This document shows, one piece after another, positions 1 to 10,189 of a stretch of 64,000 bases of DNA (positions within the stretch are counted from its first letter, which is position 1; each line of letters opens with the position of its first letter). The stretch comes from Musa acuminata AAA Group (Eukaryota > Streptophyta > Magnoliopsida > Zingiberales > Musaceae). Location: contig NC_088345.1 of assembly GCF_036884655.1 (NCBI RefSeq), positions 31,250,501 through 31,314,500 of the forward strand, written 5' to 3'. The notes beneath the pieces were generated by a model, which was not told where the DNA came from, did not search any database, and was given only the letters and a program-made list of their open reading frames with translations. The translations under genes were made by a program, and so were the position numbers.

Positions 1-1567
1 CGATAATCCATGAATCATCTTTCATGGCTTCGTCAACGCATTTGGGTTCAATTTGGGAGAGAAAGGCGGCATTTGCACAAAAGGTTTTAAGAGAAGATTG
101 TGTTTGAACCCCCTTTGACGTGTCTCCTAAGATTAGCTCCTTGGGATGAGCATCTACATACTTCCAATCCTTGGGTAAGGATATTTCGGGAGTGGATGCA
201 TCCAAGTTGCTCGTTGGAGAAGGGGTCTCGTTTAAATTCAAAGAATTAAAATTAACATCTTCGTCAAGATCATTTTTCGTGATTTCGGAAATCTCATTGA
301 AAACAACATGAATAGATTCTTCAATAATTAAAGTTCTTTTATTGAAGATACGAAAGGCTTTAGAAATAGTAGAATAACCAAGAAAGATTCCTTCATCAGA
401 TTTAGCATCAAATTTTCCTAAGTTGTCCTTTTCATTTAGGATAAAACACTTACTCCCAAAGACTTTAAAATATGAAACATTGGGTTTTTTATTGTTCCAT
501 AACTCATAGGGAGTTTTGGTTAGTAGAGGTCTTACTAGAACTCTATTCAAAATGTAGCATGCAGTATTTACGGCTTCAGCCCAAAAATATTTGGGTAGGT
601 TGTATTCATTCAACATGGTTCTTGCCATTTCTTGTAAATTTCGATTTTTTCTTTCTACAACTCCATTTTGTTGAGGATTTCTAGGAGTAGAGAAATTATG
701 ATTGTATCCATTGAGTTCACAAAATTCCTGGAAATCATGGTTTTGAAATTCACCACCATGATCACTTCTAATTGACGAAATCATAGAAACTTTCTCATTT
801 TGAACAAGTTTGCAAAACTTGGTAAAATATCTAAGGCATTCACTCTTCTGTTTTAAGAAGTAAGTCCATGTGTATCTGCTATAGTCATCCACGATGACAA
901 AGGCGTATTTGCTACCTCCTAGGCTTGATGTGGAGATAGGTCCGAACAAATCCATATGGATCAATTGTAAGGGCCTAGAGGTGCTTATTTGGTTTTTAGA
1001 TTTGAAGCTACTCTTAATTTGTTTACCTAATTGGCAAGCATCACATACATTGTCTTTGATGAACTTGATATGAGGAATTCCTCTTACAAGTTCTTTGGAT
1101 GATATTTGAGTGATTAGTTTCATGCTAGCATGACCTAATCTTCTATGCCATATCCAAGCATCCTCATTCAAAGTAGAAAAACACATTTCATTACATAAAT
1201 TATTGATGTCAATAGTATATACGTTATTTTGTTTTAATACAATCATAGATATGTTTTTGTGTGGTTTTTCAATGATGCAAGCATTAGATTCAAATCTGAT
1301 AATATATCCTTTATCACATAATTGACTAATGCTCAAGAGGTTATATTTTAAACTATTCACTAGCAAAACATCTTCAATAGAGAAGTTGGATTTGTTACCT
1401 ATGGTTCCTTTGCCAATGATTTTACCCTTGTTGTTGTCTCCGAAGGTGACATATCCTTCGTCTATGCTAGTGAGCTTAGAGAATTGAGATGGATCTCCGG
1501 TCATATGCCTTGAGCATCCACTATCAAGGTACCATCTCTTGCTCCTAGCTTGAGATGGTTTAGTTTT
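1..1567 (-). CDS. pol fragment (protease, integrase, start of RT) of the older copia element, open to the left edge
   Basis: Reading the minus strand from just after the TAG at 1568-1570, I found no in-frame stop down to base 1, so this is an open, partial pol frame of about 520 codons. It encodes the aspartic protease (W-Y-L-D-S-G-C start), the GAG-pre-integrase H-H-C-C finger (LWHRRLGH ... CDACQLGK type), the DDE integrase ([21 protein letters not shown]), and the linker into reverse transcriptase (MKDDSWII). The younger copies have a 13-bp deletion in the IN-RT linker; this copy does not, so its IN and RT frames are continuous. The rest of RT and RNase H lies outside the window. An open frame does not show activity, since gag of this copy is broken. 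Confidence 0.85.
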
Positions 1568-1755
1568 CTACAAGAAAGGATGATGTTTAGGTACCCATTT
1601 GCTTTTGGGTGCCTCACAAATAGATCTACATTTTCTATTATGTTGCATAGAATTTGTCATGGTTCCTTTAGGAACCCAAATCAATTTGTTTGGACTAATT
1701 TTCTTAAATGGACAATAGTGCGTCTTGTGTCCAAACTTGCAACAAAAGTTGCATT
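1568..1755 (-). pseudogene. C-terminal end of gag of the older copia element, cut by insertion
   Basis: The frame upstream of the UAG at 1568-1570 encodes the gag C-terminus with the second zinc knuckle (C-N-F-C-C-K-F-G-H-K-T-H-Y-C). It stops abruptly at 1755, where the younger element begins. Gag continues at 19979 on the other side of that insertion. The knuckle still fits CX2CX4HX4C. The UAG is at the same place as in the two younger copies. Confidence 0.85.
1751..1755. repeat. Target site duplication GCATT, left copy
   Basis: Five bases GCATT directly before the TGTTAGG terminus of the left LTR, repeated at 19974-19978 directly after the right LTR. They mark the boundaries of one integration event into gag of the older element. 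Confidence 0.9.
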
Positions 1756-1882
1756 TGTTAGGATCGAGAGCACTAAGAGGGGGGGGGTGAATTAGTGCAG
1801 CGGAAATCGTATAATAAATTTAAAACCAAAAGCTGCGTTTGTTCAAAAACTATTATGATGCAAAAGCAAATTCTCAGTTTGT

Positions 1883-2296
1883 ATCTAAGTGCAGTTTGCG
1901 TCTAAGCGCAGATTGCGTCTAAGCGCAGTTTTGCGTCTAAGCGCAGATTGCGTCTAAGCGCAGTTTTGCGTCTAAATGCAGATTTACGTCTAAACGCAGA
2001 TTTTACGTCTAAACGCAGTTTTACGTCTAAACGTAGTTTTACGTCTAAGCGCAAATTGCGTCTAAGCGCAGTTTTGCGTCTAAATGCAGATTTACGTCTA
2101 AACGCAGATTTTACGTCTAAACGCAGTTTTACGTCTAAACGTAGTTTTACGTCTAAACGCAGATTTACGTCTAAACGCAGTATTACGTCTAAACGCAGTT
2201 TTACGTCTAAACGCAGTTTTACGTCTAAACGCAGTTTTACGTCTAAACGTAGATTTACGTCTAAACGCAGTTAGACGCAGATTTACGTCTAAACTT
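1883..2296. repeat. 18-bp-type minisatellite in LTR A
   Basis: About 22 degenerate copies of TTTTACGTCTAAACGCAG, with variants starting GCGTCTAAGCG toward the left. It lies on the transcribed (R/U5) side of the TATA box, so it would be in the RNA leader. Conceptual translations of the array are simple FTSKRS repeats with no sign of being real protein. Confidence 0.9.
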
Positions 2297-3010
2297 TGAA
2301 ACTTGTTTGTATACTCGCAGAAGGCAGTATGCAGATGAAACTAAGACGTAAACGTGAACTGAAATCTGATGATTGAGCGAAGAAAGCCGATTTACGTCTG
2401 AATGCAGTTTTACGTCTAAATGTTGAAACTCGTTTGTAAGATCGTAGAGGACAGATTGCAGTTATTAATAGGATTAAAATGTAAGCGTAAACTGCAAGGA
2501 AGCTCGTTCGTAAAAGCACGGAAAACAAATTTGCAGAATCAAACGTAAACGTCAACTGTAATGTATGAAAATACGAGTTTACGTCTAAATGCAGATTTGG
2601 AAGAACAGCACTTAGAACTTGTTCGTGAAAGCGCAGAGAGCAGTGGTGATGAGGGAGGTTTGCAGTAATGATAAAGTGCTCGAAAATAAACGCAAACCAG
2701 AGATTTAGAGTGGTTCGGTCAGCCTTGACCTACTCCACTTTTGGCTTCCTCCACCGATGAGGTTGCCGACGTCAACTAGGTGCCTTCCTTCAATGGGCGA
2801 AGGCCAAACTTCCCTCTTACAGTTTCTCTCCTTTTGACAGGCTTAGGAGACAACCTTTACAGACCTTTCTCTCCTCACTTTACAGTTGAAAACTTGAAGA
2901 ACAGAAGGAGGAGACTCAAGGGCTTTACAACACTTTTGAGCTCTTTAGAATCACAGAAAAGATCACAATTTCGGTATAGGTCTGTATCTTTTCAGTGCTG
3001 AATGGGTGGG

Positions 3011-3020
3011 GTATTTATAG
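3011..3020 (-). promoter_or_regulatory. TATA box of LTR A
   Basis: The minus strand reads CTATAAATAC in a G/C-rich setting, between the U3 array and the conserved leader (plus strand GTGGTTCGGTCAGCCTTGAC at about 2712). The same box is at the same offset in all related LTRs here. Start of transcription would be about 30 bp downstream, near 2985. Confidence 0.75.
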
Positions 3021-3089
3021 GCCCCAACCCAATTCAAAATTCGAGCTCAAAACGATCAAATCGATCAAATCCCAGAATTCTGGGATCAG

Positions 3090-3662
3090 GCGGTTGCACC
3101 TCTCGACTGGAGAGGTGGCACCGCCTGGCAGAGCTCGAAGACTGAGCTCTGCCGATTGCTTCTTCTCTGCCAGAGCTCGAAGACTGAGCTCAATGGTTGC
3201 ATCACCTGGCAGAGCTCGAAGACTGAGCTTGGTGGTTGCATCACCTGGCAGAGCTCGAAATCTGAGCTTGGTGGTTGCATCACTTGGCAGAGCTCCAAAC
3301 TGAGCTCAAGCTGATGCACCATTCTGCCAGAGCTCGAAGACTGAGCTTGGTGAATGCATCACCTGGCAAAGCTCGAGACTGAGCTCAGGCTGATGCACCA
3401 CTCTGCCAAAGCTCGAAGACTGAGCTTGGTGGTTGCATCGCCTGGCAGAGCTCGGAACTTGAGCTCTAGCGGTGCAACCTCTTGGCTGGAGCGGTTGCAC
3501 CTCCCAGCCTTGCAACCCTGGCGGTTGCACCTCCTAGCTGGGGCGGTTGCACCTCCCAGCCCCACAGCCCAGGCGGTTGCACCTCCTGGCTGGGGCGGTT
3601 GCACCTCTCAACCCCACAGCCCAGGCGGTTGCACCTCCTGGCTGGGGCGGTTGCACCTCCTG
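3090..3662. repeat. GC-rich tandem repeat array in U3 of LTR A
   Basis: There are two interlocked repeat types. At 3130-3450 are about eight copies of a roughly 40-bp unit built on CAGAGCTCGAAGACTGAGCT plus a GGTTGCATCACCTGG tail. At 3480-3662 are GCGGTTGCACCTCCTGGCTGG units of about 50 bp. The array lies directly upstream of the TATA box in element sense, where enhancers sit. Equivalent arrays are at 10983-11555, 18876-19448, 22463-22900 and 63578-63990. Confidence 0.85.
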
Positions 3663-4187
3663 GTGCAATCAGGGTCCGAATCGTTCACTCCATTCGACCC
3701 ACTTTGAATCTTTTCAGGGGCCCAATTGCCCCAAGATTAAGCTAATGGGATCACCTCCCATTTTCCTGCTTAATCATCGTGCTAACTACGATTATCTCTA
3801 AGACAACTTCTGCAGCTTGCTCCGATGCGTCAATCGCTTCTTCCGGCGAGTTTCCGGCCAACTTCCGTCGATCAACCGATAACCCTCGGTGATCCTTCTG
3901 CGGACATCCGGCATACTCCTGGACTTTGCGACGATCCACTTGGCGAGTTCCGACGAGCTTCGCTTGGCAAGCTTCTGGACTTCTCGGATCTGTTCTCTCT
4001 GAACCTCCGACGACCGTCCGAACTTCCGTCGAACTCTCGAACTCCCAACGTGATCATGATCTTGACTCCGGCGCAACTCCTGCTGCTTGTCTTAATCTCA
4101 TCGTAGTTAATCCTGCACACTTATCTCAACACATAGATTAGATAACAAATGACAATTGACTTCATCATCAAAATCCGAGATTCAACA

Positions 4188-4979
4188 ATCTCCCCCTTTT
4201 TGATGATGACAATCAATTGATAAAGGAGTTATCCTTAACTCCCCCTATCTATATGCCATAGTTGAGATAAGTCAACCTTGAATTCAAGACCTAAGAATTC
4301 AAGTGACGTATTGATAAGTTAGATCAGTTAAACTTATCAATACTTCCATCATGATGCCTATCATGATGTATCTCTTCAAGAATTATGTCAAGGCATGACA
4401 TACATCATCAAGTTTGTATGATAGTGTTTGTAACCAATCATCATGTAATCATATAAAGCTACGAAGGACTTTTTACATGATGCTCACATTTGAGATTTTC
4501 TAGTAAGTTTGCATTTTCTTCACAATATCAAATCAAGATATGATGCAAACTATAGTACATGTTCACATATCTCTTGGTGATACAAGGATGGCATAACATT
4601 GTTTATGGCATCACACAAGTATTTGTAACTATGACATAGATATGATTATGGCAGTTTAGCTATGACATAGTGTTTATCAATTCATATTTTTCTCCCCCTT
4701 TGTCATCAACAAAAAGCATGATAGCATTATCGAGCATATAAAGGAAGTCATGACACATATATCACTTTATTGTTTTTGCTTGACGGAGGAAAGTCATTTT
4801 CCAAGGAGTTTTCATAAGAGTGTACGGGAACATCCCATTTTTAGCATACAACCCGAAAAATGAACTTCTTACATGCATTTGGTTAAAAATATTTGTCACA
4901 TAATTTGCAACATGTTATTTGATCAAGCGTTGTCAAGGCATGTAATAGTAATAACATCCGAAAGATAATTTTAACTAGT
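4188..4979 (-). other. 3' untranslated internal region with polypurine tracts (copy 1)
   Basis: About 790 bp between the end of pol and the 3' LTR, A/T-rich, with no substantial reading frame and no envelope-like gene of the kind described for some SIRE elements. It holds two polypurine blocks (minus sense), at 4189-4201 next to the LTR and at about 4691-4703. An identical-looking copy is at 12081-12872. Confidence 0.8.
4189..4201 (-). promoter_or_regulatory. Polypurine tract (plus-strand DNA primer), copy 1
   Basis: The minus strand reads AAAAAGGGGGAGA one base from the LTR end. This is the usual position of the polypurine tract that primes second-strand synthesis. The copy 2 equivalent is at 12082-12094. 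Confidence 0.85.
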
Positions 4980-6488
4980 TTAAGTATTTGGACACATCAA
5001 CATACCTAATTCTCTTCTTATGTAATCAAATTGTTCTTCACATAGGGGTTTTGTGAAGATATCAGCCAGTTGATGTTTGGTATCAATAAACTCTATGGTC
5101 ACGTCATGATTAGTGACATGATCACGTATAAAGTGATGTCTAATATCAATGTGTTTTGTTCTTGAGTGTTGTATAGGATTTTTAGTTAAGCATATTGCAC
5201 TCGTGTTATCACATTTAATGGGAATATCTTTAAGATTCACTTTGTAATCTTCTAAAGTGTTTTTCATCCATACAACTTGTGCACAGCATGCACTTGCTGC
5301 AATGTATTCAGCTTCGGTTGTTGATAGGGCAACCGAGTTTTGTTTCTTAGATGACCAGGATACAAGGGCATGTCCTAAAAATTGACATGATCCTGATGTG
5401 CTTTTTCTGTCTAGTTTACAACCAGCGAAGTCCGCATCAGCATAGGCTGTTAATTCAAAATTTTCTGTTTTTGGGTACCATAATCCTAGATTGGTAGTTC
5501 CATTAAGATATCTGAGTATTCTTTTGACAGCTTTGAGATGAGATATCTTAGGGTCTGATTGAAATCTAGCACAAAGTCCTACACTGAACATAATGTCTGG
5601 TCTGGTGGCAGTGAGGTAAAGTAAACTTCCTATCATACCCCTATAGGTTTTTTGATCGAAGCTTTCTCCATTCTCATCAATTTCTAACTTAGTGGAGGTG
5701 CTCATAGGAGTGTCAATGGCTTTTGAATTATTCATTTTGAACTTCTTTAGCAAACTTACAGCATATTTGGTTTGACTAATAAAGATGCCATTGCTTAGTT
5801 GTTTGATTTGTAGGCCTAAGAAGAATGTTAACTCTCCCATTAGACTCATTTCGAATTCATGACTCATAGTTTTCGAAAAGGATTCACAAAGAGATTCATT
5901 TGTAGAACCAAAGATAATGTCATCAACATAAATCTGAACAATGAGAAAATCATTTTCAAAATTCTTGATAAACAATGTAGTATCAACCTTGCCTTTTACG
6001 AAATTATTTTCAATGAGAAAAGAGCTAAGTCTCTCATACCAAGCCCTTGGGGCTTGCTTTAAACCATAGAGAGCTTTAGTTAATCTAAACACATGATTAG
6101 GGTAGCCATTATTTTCAAATCCAGGAGGTTGTTCAACATAAACTTCTTCGGAAATGAAACCATTTAGAAAAGCGCTTTTAACATCCATTTGAAATAACTT
6201 AAAATTATTGCAACTAGCATAGGCAAGGAGCATCCTTATGGCTTCCAATCGAGCCACAGGTGCGAAGGTTTCTTCGTAATCGATACCTTCTTCTTGGTTG
6301 AAACCTTTGGCCACTAATCTAGCCTTGTTTCTAACCACGATACCATTTTCATCTTGCTTGTTTCTAAAGACCCATTTAGTACCAATTACTAAATGGTCAT
6401 TTGGCCTAGGAACAAGCGTCCACACCTCATTTCTCTCAAATTGATTTAATTCATCTTGCATTGCGATAATCCATGAATCATCTTTCAT
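4980..6488 (-). CDS. Reverse transcriptase-RNase H part of copia pol (copy 1)
   Basis: 502 codons from a methionine at 6488 to the stop at 4980. RT motifs are present: MDVKSAFL (catalytic D about 102), LKQAPRAW (about 143-150) and YVDD (187-190). RNase H follows, with YADADFAG (D about 351/353), STTEAEY (E about 392/394) and KCDNTSA. The end resembles other copia polyproteins (LADIFTKPL). The methionine is probably not a real start: in the older copy the same codons are internal to one pol frame. Here a 13-bp deletion just upstream, in the IN-RT linker near 6540, moves the IN frame out of register, so IN runs to a stop at 6485 and RT-RH is left as a separate frame overlapping it by 4 bp. Confidence 0.9.
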   Translation of the reverse strand: MKDDSWIIAMQDELNQFERNEVWTLVPRPNDHLVIGTKWVFRNKQDENGIVVRNKARLVAKGFNQEEGIDYEETFAPVARLEAIRMLLAYASCNNFKLFQMDVKSAFLNGFISEEVYVEQPPGFENNGYPNHVFRLTKALYGLKQAPRAWYERLSSFLIENNFVKGKVDTTLFIKNFENDFLIVQIYVDDIIFGSTNESLCESFSKTMSHEFEMSLMGELTFFLGLQIKQLSNGIFISQTKYAVSLLKKFKMNNSKAIDTPMSTSTKLEIDENGESFDQKTYRGMIGSLLYLTATRPDIMFSVGLCARFQSDPKISHLKAVKRILRYLNGTTNLGLWYPKTENFELTAYADADFAGCKLDRKSTSGSCQFLGHALVSWSSKKQNSVALSTTEAEYIAASACCAQVVWMKNTLEDYKVNLKDIPIKCDNTSAICLTKNPIQHSRTKHIDIRHHFIRDHVTNHDVTIEFIDTKHQLADIFTKPLCEEQFDYIRRELGMLMCPNT

Positions 6489-8005
6489 GGCTTCAACAAC
6501 ACATTTGGGTTCAATTTGGGAGAGAAAAGCGGCGTTGGCACAGAAGATCGTGTTTGAACCCCTTTTGATGTGTCTCCTAGGATTAGCTCCTTAGGATGAG
6601 CATCTATATACTTCCAATCCTTGGGTAAGGATGTTTTGGAAGTGGATGCAACCAAGTTGCTAGTTGGAGACGGGGTTTCGTTTAAATTCAAGGAATCAAA
6701 ATTAATATCATCATCAAGATCATTTTTCTTAATTTCTGAAATCTCATTGAAAACGACATGGATGGATTCTTCAATAATTAAGGTTCTTTTATTGAAGATG
6801 CGAAAAGCTTTAGAAACCGAAGAATAACCAAGAAAAATTCCTTCATCAGATTTAGCATCGAATTTTCCTAAGTTATCCTTTTCATTCAAGATAAAACACT
6901 TACACCCAAAGACTTTAAAATATGAGACATTGGGTTTTTTGTTATTCCATAACTCATAAGGAGTTTTGGTGAGTAAGGGTCTTACTAGGACTCTATTTAA
7001 AATATAACATGCAGTGTTTACAGCTTCGGCCCAAAAATATTTGGGTAGGCTATGTTCATTCAACATGGTTCTAGCCATTTCTTGCAAATTTCGATTTTTT
7101 CTTTCTACTACCCCATTTTGTTGAGGATTTCTTGGAGTAGAGAAGTTATGGTTGTATCCGTTGAGTTCACAGAATTCTTGGAAGTCATGGTTTTGAAATT
7201 CTCCACCGTGATCACTTCTAATTGACGAAATCATAGATTCCTTCTCATTTTGAACAAGTTTACAAAACTTGGTAAAATGTCTAAAGCATTCATTTTTTTG
7301 TTTTAAGAAGTAGGTCCATGTATATCTGCTGTAGTCATCAATAATGACAAAGGCGTATTTGCTACCTCCTAGACTCGATGTAGAGATTGGTCCGAACAAG
7401 TCCATATGGATCAATTGTAAGGGCCTAGAGGTGCTTATTTGATTCTTAGCTTTGAAGCTACCCCTAATTTGCTTACCTAATTGGCAAGCATCACATACAT
7501 TATCTTTGATGAACTTGATATGAGGAATTCCTCTTACAAGTTCTCTAGATGATACTTGATTGATTAGTTTCATGCTAGCATGACCTAATCTTCTATGCCA
7601 TAGCCAAGCATCCTCATTCATAACGGCAAAGCACATTTCATCACATAAGTTATTGATGTCAATAGTGTATACGTTGTTTTGTTTTAATGCAATCATAGAT
7701 ATATTTTTGTGTGGTTTTTCAATGATGCAGGCATTAGATTCAAATCTTATAATATATCCTTTATCACATAATTGACTAATGCTCAAGAGGTTATGTTTTA
7801 AACCATCAACTAGTAAAACATCTTCAATAGAGAGGTTGGATTTGTTACCAATGGTTCCTTTGCCAATGATTTTACCCTTGTTGTTGTCTCCGAAGGTGAC
7901 ATATCCTTCGTCTATGCTAGAGAGCTTAGAGAATTGAGATGGATCTCCGGTCATATGCCTTGAGCATCCACTATCAAGGTACCATTTCTTGCTCCTAGCT
8001 TGCAA
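6485..8005 (-). CDS. Protease-integrase part of copia pol (copy 1)
   Basis: The frame is open from just after the gag stop (8018-8020) to a stop at 6485-6487; the first methionine is at 8005. Residues counted from it: protease D-S-G at 11-13; GAG-pre-integrase zinc finger H137, H142, C171, C174; integrase catalytic triad D202 (MDLFGP), D265 (RSDHGGEF), E301 (VVERKNR). The last about 15 residues are out of register with the family because of the 13-bp deletion near 6540. It is normally made as part of gag-pol, and here it is in frame with gag apart from the UAG. Confidence 0.9.
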   Translation of the reverse strand: MQARSKKWYLDSGCSRHMTGDPSQFSKLSSIDEGYVTFGDNNKGKIIGKGTIGNKSNLSIEDVLLVDGLKHNLLSISQLCDKGYIIRFESNACIIEKPHKNISMIALKQNNVYTIDINNLCDEMCFAVMNEDAWLWHRRLGHASMKLINQVSSRELVRGIPHIKFIKDNVCDACQLGKQIRGSFKAKNQISTSRPLQLIHMDLFGPISTSSLGGSKYAFVIIDDYSRYTWTYFLKQKNECFRHFTKFCKLVQNEKESMISSIRSDHGGEFQNHDFQEFCELNGYNHNFSTPRNPQQNGVVERKNRNLQEMARTMLNEHSLPKYFWAEAVNTACYILNRVLVRPLLTKTPYELWNNKKPNVSYFKVFGCKCFILNEKDNLGKFDAKSDEGIFLGYSSVSKAFRIFNKRTLIIEESIHVVFNEISEIKKNDLDDDINFDSLNLNETPSPTSNLVASTSKTSLPKDWKYIDAHPKELILGDTSKGVQTRSSVPTPLFSPKLNPNVLLKP

Positions 8006-8017
8006 TTGTTTAGTTTT

Positions 8018-8020
8018 CTA
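8018..8020 (-). promoter_or_regulatory. In-frame UAG between gag and pol (copy 1), possible read-through site
   Basis: Minus-strand context is UUG-UAG-AAA-ACU-AAA. Gag (from 9598) and PR-IN share one frame through this codon. The same stop in the same context is at 15911-15913 (copy 2) and 1568-1570 (older element). Suppression of a gag-pol stop is established for soybean SIRE1; applying it here is inference. Confidence 0.6.
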
Positions 8021-9598
8021 CAAGAAAGGATGACGTTTAGGTACCCATTTGCTTTTGGGTGCCTCATAAATAGATCTACATTTTCTATCATGTTGCATAG
8101 AGTTTATCATGGTTCCTTTAGGAACCCAAATTAATTTGTTTGGACTTATTTTCTTGAATGGACAACAATGTGTCTTGTGTCCAGATTTGCAACAAAAGTT
8201 GCACTTGGTTTGGTGTTGAACGTGTAAGATGGGGCCTTTTACAAAGGTAGTTGGATTTCGGTGAGGACTCCTCACAAATCCAATCCCACTTCTTTTGGGA
8301 GCATGACCCTTGTTTGTAAGGATCATGTTTAATGACTTGCTACCAACCTCGAATTTCTTCAAGGTGTCCTTAAGCAGCAAGTTTTCTTTTTGTATAGTTT
8401 CTAAATCATGACATTTGATACATGAGTTTAAACTATCATGATGTTCGACTTTTAACTTATCAAACTCACAAGTAAGATTATCATGTACCCTTTTTAGCAA
8501 CTTGTATTTTCTATTTATAACTTTGCATTCATCAAATAAATCATGGAAGGCATTTAATAATTCATCGAAAGATAAATCAGCATCTAATAAATCTGTTACC
8601 TCCCCTTCGATGGCCATAAAGGCGTAATGAGCAACTTGCTCGGTGTTGGATTCTTCTTCCTCGGATGCGCTCGAATCATCCCATGTTGCTTGGAGCGCCT
8701 TCTTCTTTGTTCTTTTCTTGACTTGGGGACAATCACTTTTGTAATGTCCCGGCTTTTTACATTCATAGCAGATCACTTGGTCCTTCTTAGGTTCAAGTTT
8801 ATTTTTCACATCGTTTTTAAACTTGTTTCTTTTGAAGAATTTTTTAAACTTTCTTGTCAACAGTGCCAAGTCATCGTCACAATCCTCATCACTTGAGTTT
8901 TCTCTCAAGTGGCATTCAGAAGTTTTAAGTGCCATATCCTTCCTGTTCTTTGGAAGGATGTCTTCTTGCTCTTCATGAGCTTTGCAGGTCATTTCGTAGG
9001 TCATTAATGACCCGATTAGTTCTTCAAGAGGGAAATTTTGCAGATCTTTTGCCTCTTGAATGGCGGTGACTTTAGGATCCCAACTCTTAGGAAGGGATCT
9101 TAGTATCTTATTAACAAGCTCAAAATCCGAAAAGCTCTTTCCGAGACCTTTTAAACCGTTGACGACATCCGTGAAACGGGTAAACATGTCGCCAATGGTT
9201 TCACTCGGTTTCATTCGAAAAAGTTCAAAAGAATGCAGCAACAGATTGATTTTTGACTCTTTCACTCTACTTGTGCCCTCGTGGGTTACTTCAAGTGTGT
9301 GCCAAATATCAAAAGCAGTTTCGCAAGTTGAAACACGATTAAACTCGTTTTTATCAAGAGCGCAAAATAAGGCATTCATAGCCTTTGCATTAAGAGCGAA
9401 AGCCTTCTTTTCCAAATCGTTCCAATCGATCATTGGAAGAGAAGATTTTGAAAATCCATTTTCAACAAGATTCCATAGTTCAAAATCCATAGAAATAAGA
9501 AAGATCCTCATTCGGGTCTTCCAGTAAGTGTAGTCCGTTCCACTGAACATGGGTGGACGTGTAATCGAATGCCCCTCTTGGTTTCCGGCGTATGCCAT
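8018..9598 (-). CDS. Gag of the SIRE-like copia element (copy 1)
   Basis: 526 residues. The N-terminal UBN2/gag-like domain starts MAYAGNQEGHS with a GTDYTYWKTRM motif near 20-30. The acidic/lysine-rich middle is followed by two CX2CX4HX4C zinc knuckles at residues 277-290 (CYECKKPGHYKSDC) and 466-479 (CNFCCKSGHKTHCC). Gag forms the virus-like particle and binds the RNA. The start is the first methionine, about 40 bp after the primer binding site. The stop is a UAG in frame with pol, and the older, diverged copy has the same UAG, so read-through is the likely way pol is made. Confidence 0.92.
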   Translation of the reverse strand: MAYAGNQEGHSITRPPMFSGTDYTYWKTRMRIFLISMDFELWNLVENGFSKSSLPMIDWNDLEKKAFALNAKAMNALFCALDKNEFNRVSTCETAFDIWHTLEVTHEGTSRVKESKINLLLHSFELFRMKPSETIGDMFTRFTDVVNGLKGLGKSFSDFELVNKILRSLPKSWDPKVTAIQEAKDLQNFPLEELIGSLMTYEMTCKAHEEQEDILPKNRKDMALKTSECHLRENSSDEDCDDDLALLTRKFKKFFKRNKFKNDVKNKLEPKKDQVICYECKKPGHYKSDCPQVKKRTKKKALQATWDDSSASEEEESNTEQVAHYAFMAIEGEVTDLLDADLSFDELLNAFHDLFDECKVINRKYKLLKRVHDNLTCEFDKLKVEHHDSLNSCIKCHDLETIQKENLLLKDTLKKFEVGSKSLNMILTNKGHAPKRSGIGFVRSPHRNPTTFVKGPILHVQHQTKCNFCCKSGHKTHCCPFKKISPNKLIWVPKGTMINSMQHDRKCRSIYEAPKSKWVPKRHPFL

Positions 9599-9634
9599 CT
9601 CTCTTGGGTTTTAATCCTTTAGAGAGTTAACCGA

Positions 9635-9646
9635 GCTCTGATACCA
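9635..9646 (-). promoter_or_regulatory. Primer binding site (initiator tRNA-Met type), copy 1
   Basis: The minus strand reads TGGTATCAGAGC two bases after the LTR end, complementary to the 3' end of plant initiator tRNA-Met. Equivalents are at 17528-17539 (copy 2) and 21411-21422 (older element). Confidence 0.9.
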
Positions 9647-9775
9647 ATTGTTAGGATCGAGAGCACTAAGAGGGGGGGGGTGAATTAGTGCAGCGGAAAT
9701 CGTATAATAAATTTAAAACCAAAAGCTGCGTTTGTTCAAAAACTATTATGATGCAAAAGCAAATTCTCAGTTTGT

Positions 9776-10189
9776 ATCTAAGTGCAGTTTGCGTCTAAGC
9801 GCAGATTGCGTCTAAGCGCAGTTTTGCGTCTAAGCGCAGATTGCGTCTAAGCGCAGTTTTGCGTCTAAATGCAGATTTACGTCTAAACGCAGATTTTACG
9901 TCTAAACGCAGTTTTACGTCTAAACGTAGTTTTACGTCTAAGCGCAGATTGCGTCTAAGCGCAGTTTTGCGTCTAAATGCAGATTTACGTCTAAACGCAG
10001 ATTTTACGTCTAAACGCAGTTTTACGTCTAAACGTAGTTTTACGTCTAAACGCAGATTTACGTCTAAACGCAGTATTACGTCTAAACGCAGTTTTACGTC
10101 TAAACGTAGTTTTACGTCTAAACGCAGTTTTACGTCTAAACGTAGATTTACGTCTAAACGCAGTTAGACGCAGATTTACGTCTAAACTT
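9776..10189. repeat. 18-bp-type minisatellite in LTR B
   Basis: Same array as in LTR A (TTTTACGTCTAAACGCAG unit) with the same length; base differences follow the LTR C pattern. Confidence 0.9.

Larger units (their letters stand above)
1756..4187 (-). repeat. LTR A (left; 3' LTR in transcription sense), 2432 bp
   Basis: It runs from TGTTAGGATCG to GATTCAACA on the plus strand. In minus sense it holds U3 (about 4187-3021, with the GC-rich tandem array), a TATA box at 3011-3020, then R/U5 containing an 18-bp minisatellite. It differs from both other LTRs at ten sites I could find: 2054, 2214, 2318, 2342, 2528, 2551, 2553, 2587, 3468 and 3536. Confidence 0.95.

Noticed and set aside
1948..2274. 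Plus-strand frames of FTSKRS hexapeptide repeats (also 9841-10167, 17734-18060)
   Set aside because: The unit length is a multiple of three, so the minisatellite stays open in one frame. There is no start context or domain, and it is antisense to the element.
1883..2296. CRISPR-like array of short repeats
   Set aside because: Units are contiguous with no unique spacers, and lie inside an LTR of a plant retrotransposon.
2995..3745. Overlapping frames on both strands in the GC-rich U3 array (also in LTRs B, C and D)
   Set aside because: Repeat-derived, open in several frames, with PPSPTAQ/GGCTS-like low complexity.
4188..4979. Envelope-like gene downstream of pol, as in some SIRE elements
   Set aside because: Only about 790 bp with no substantial minus-strand frame and no transmembrane segment seen.
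9060..9527. 155-codon plus-strand frame opposite gag (also 16953-17420)
   Set aside because: Antisense shadow of the gag coding sequence.
4980..9598. Programmed frameshift between integrase and RT of the young element
   Set aside because: The older copy is continuous here and the young copies lack 13 bp; a deletion explains the break better than a programmed site.
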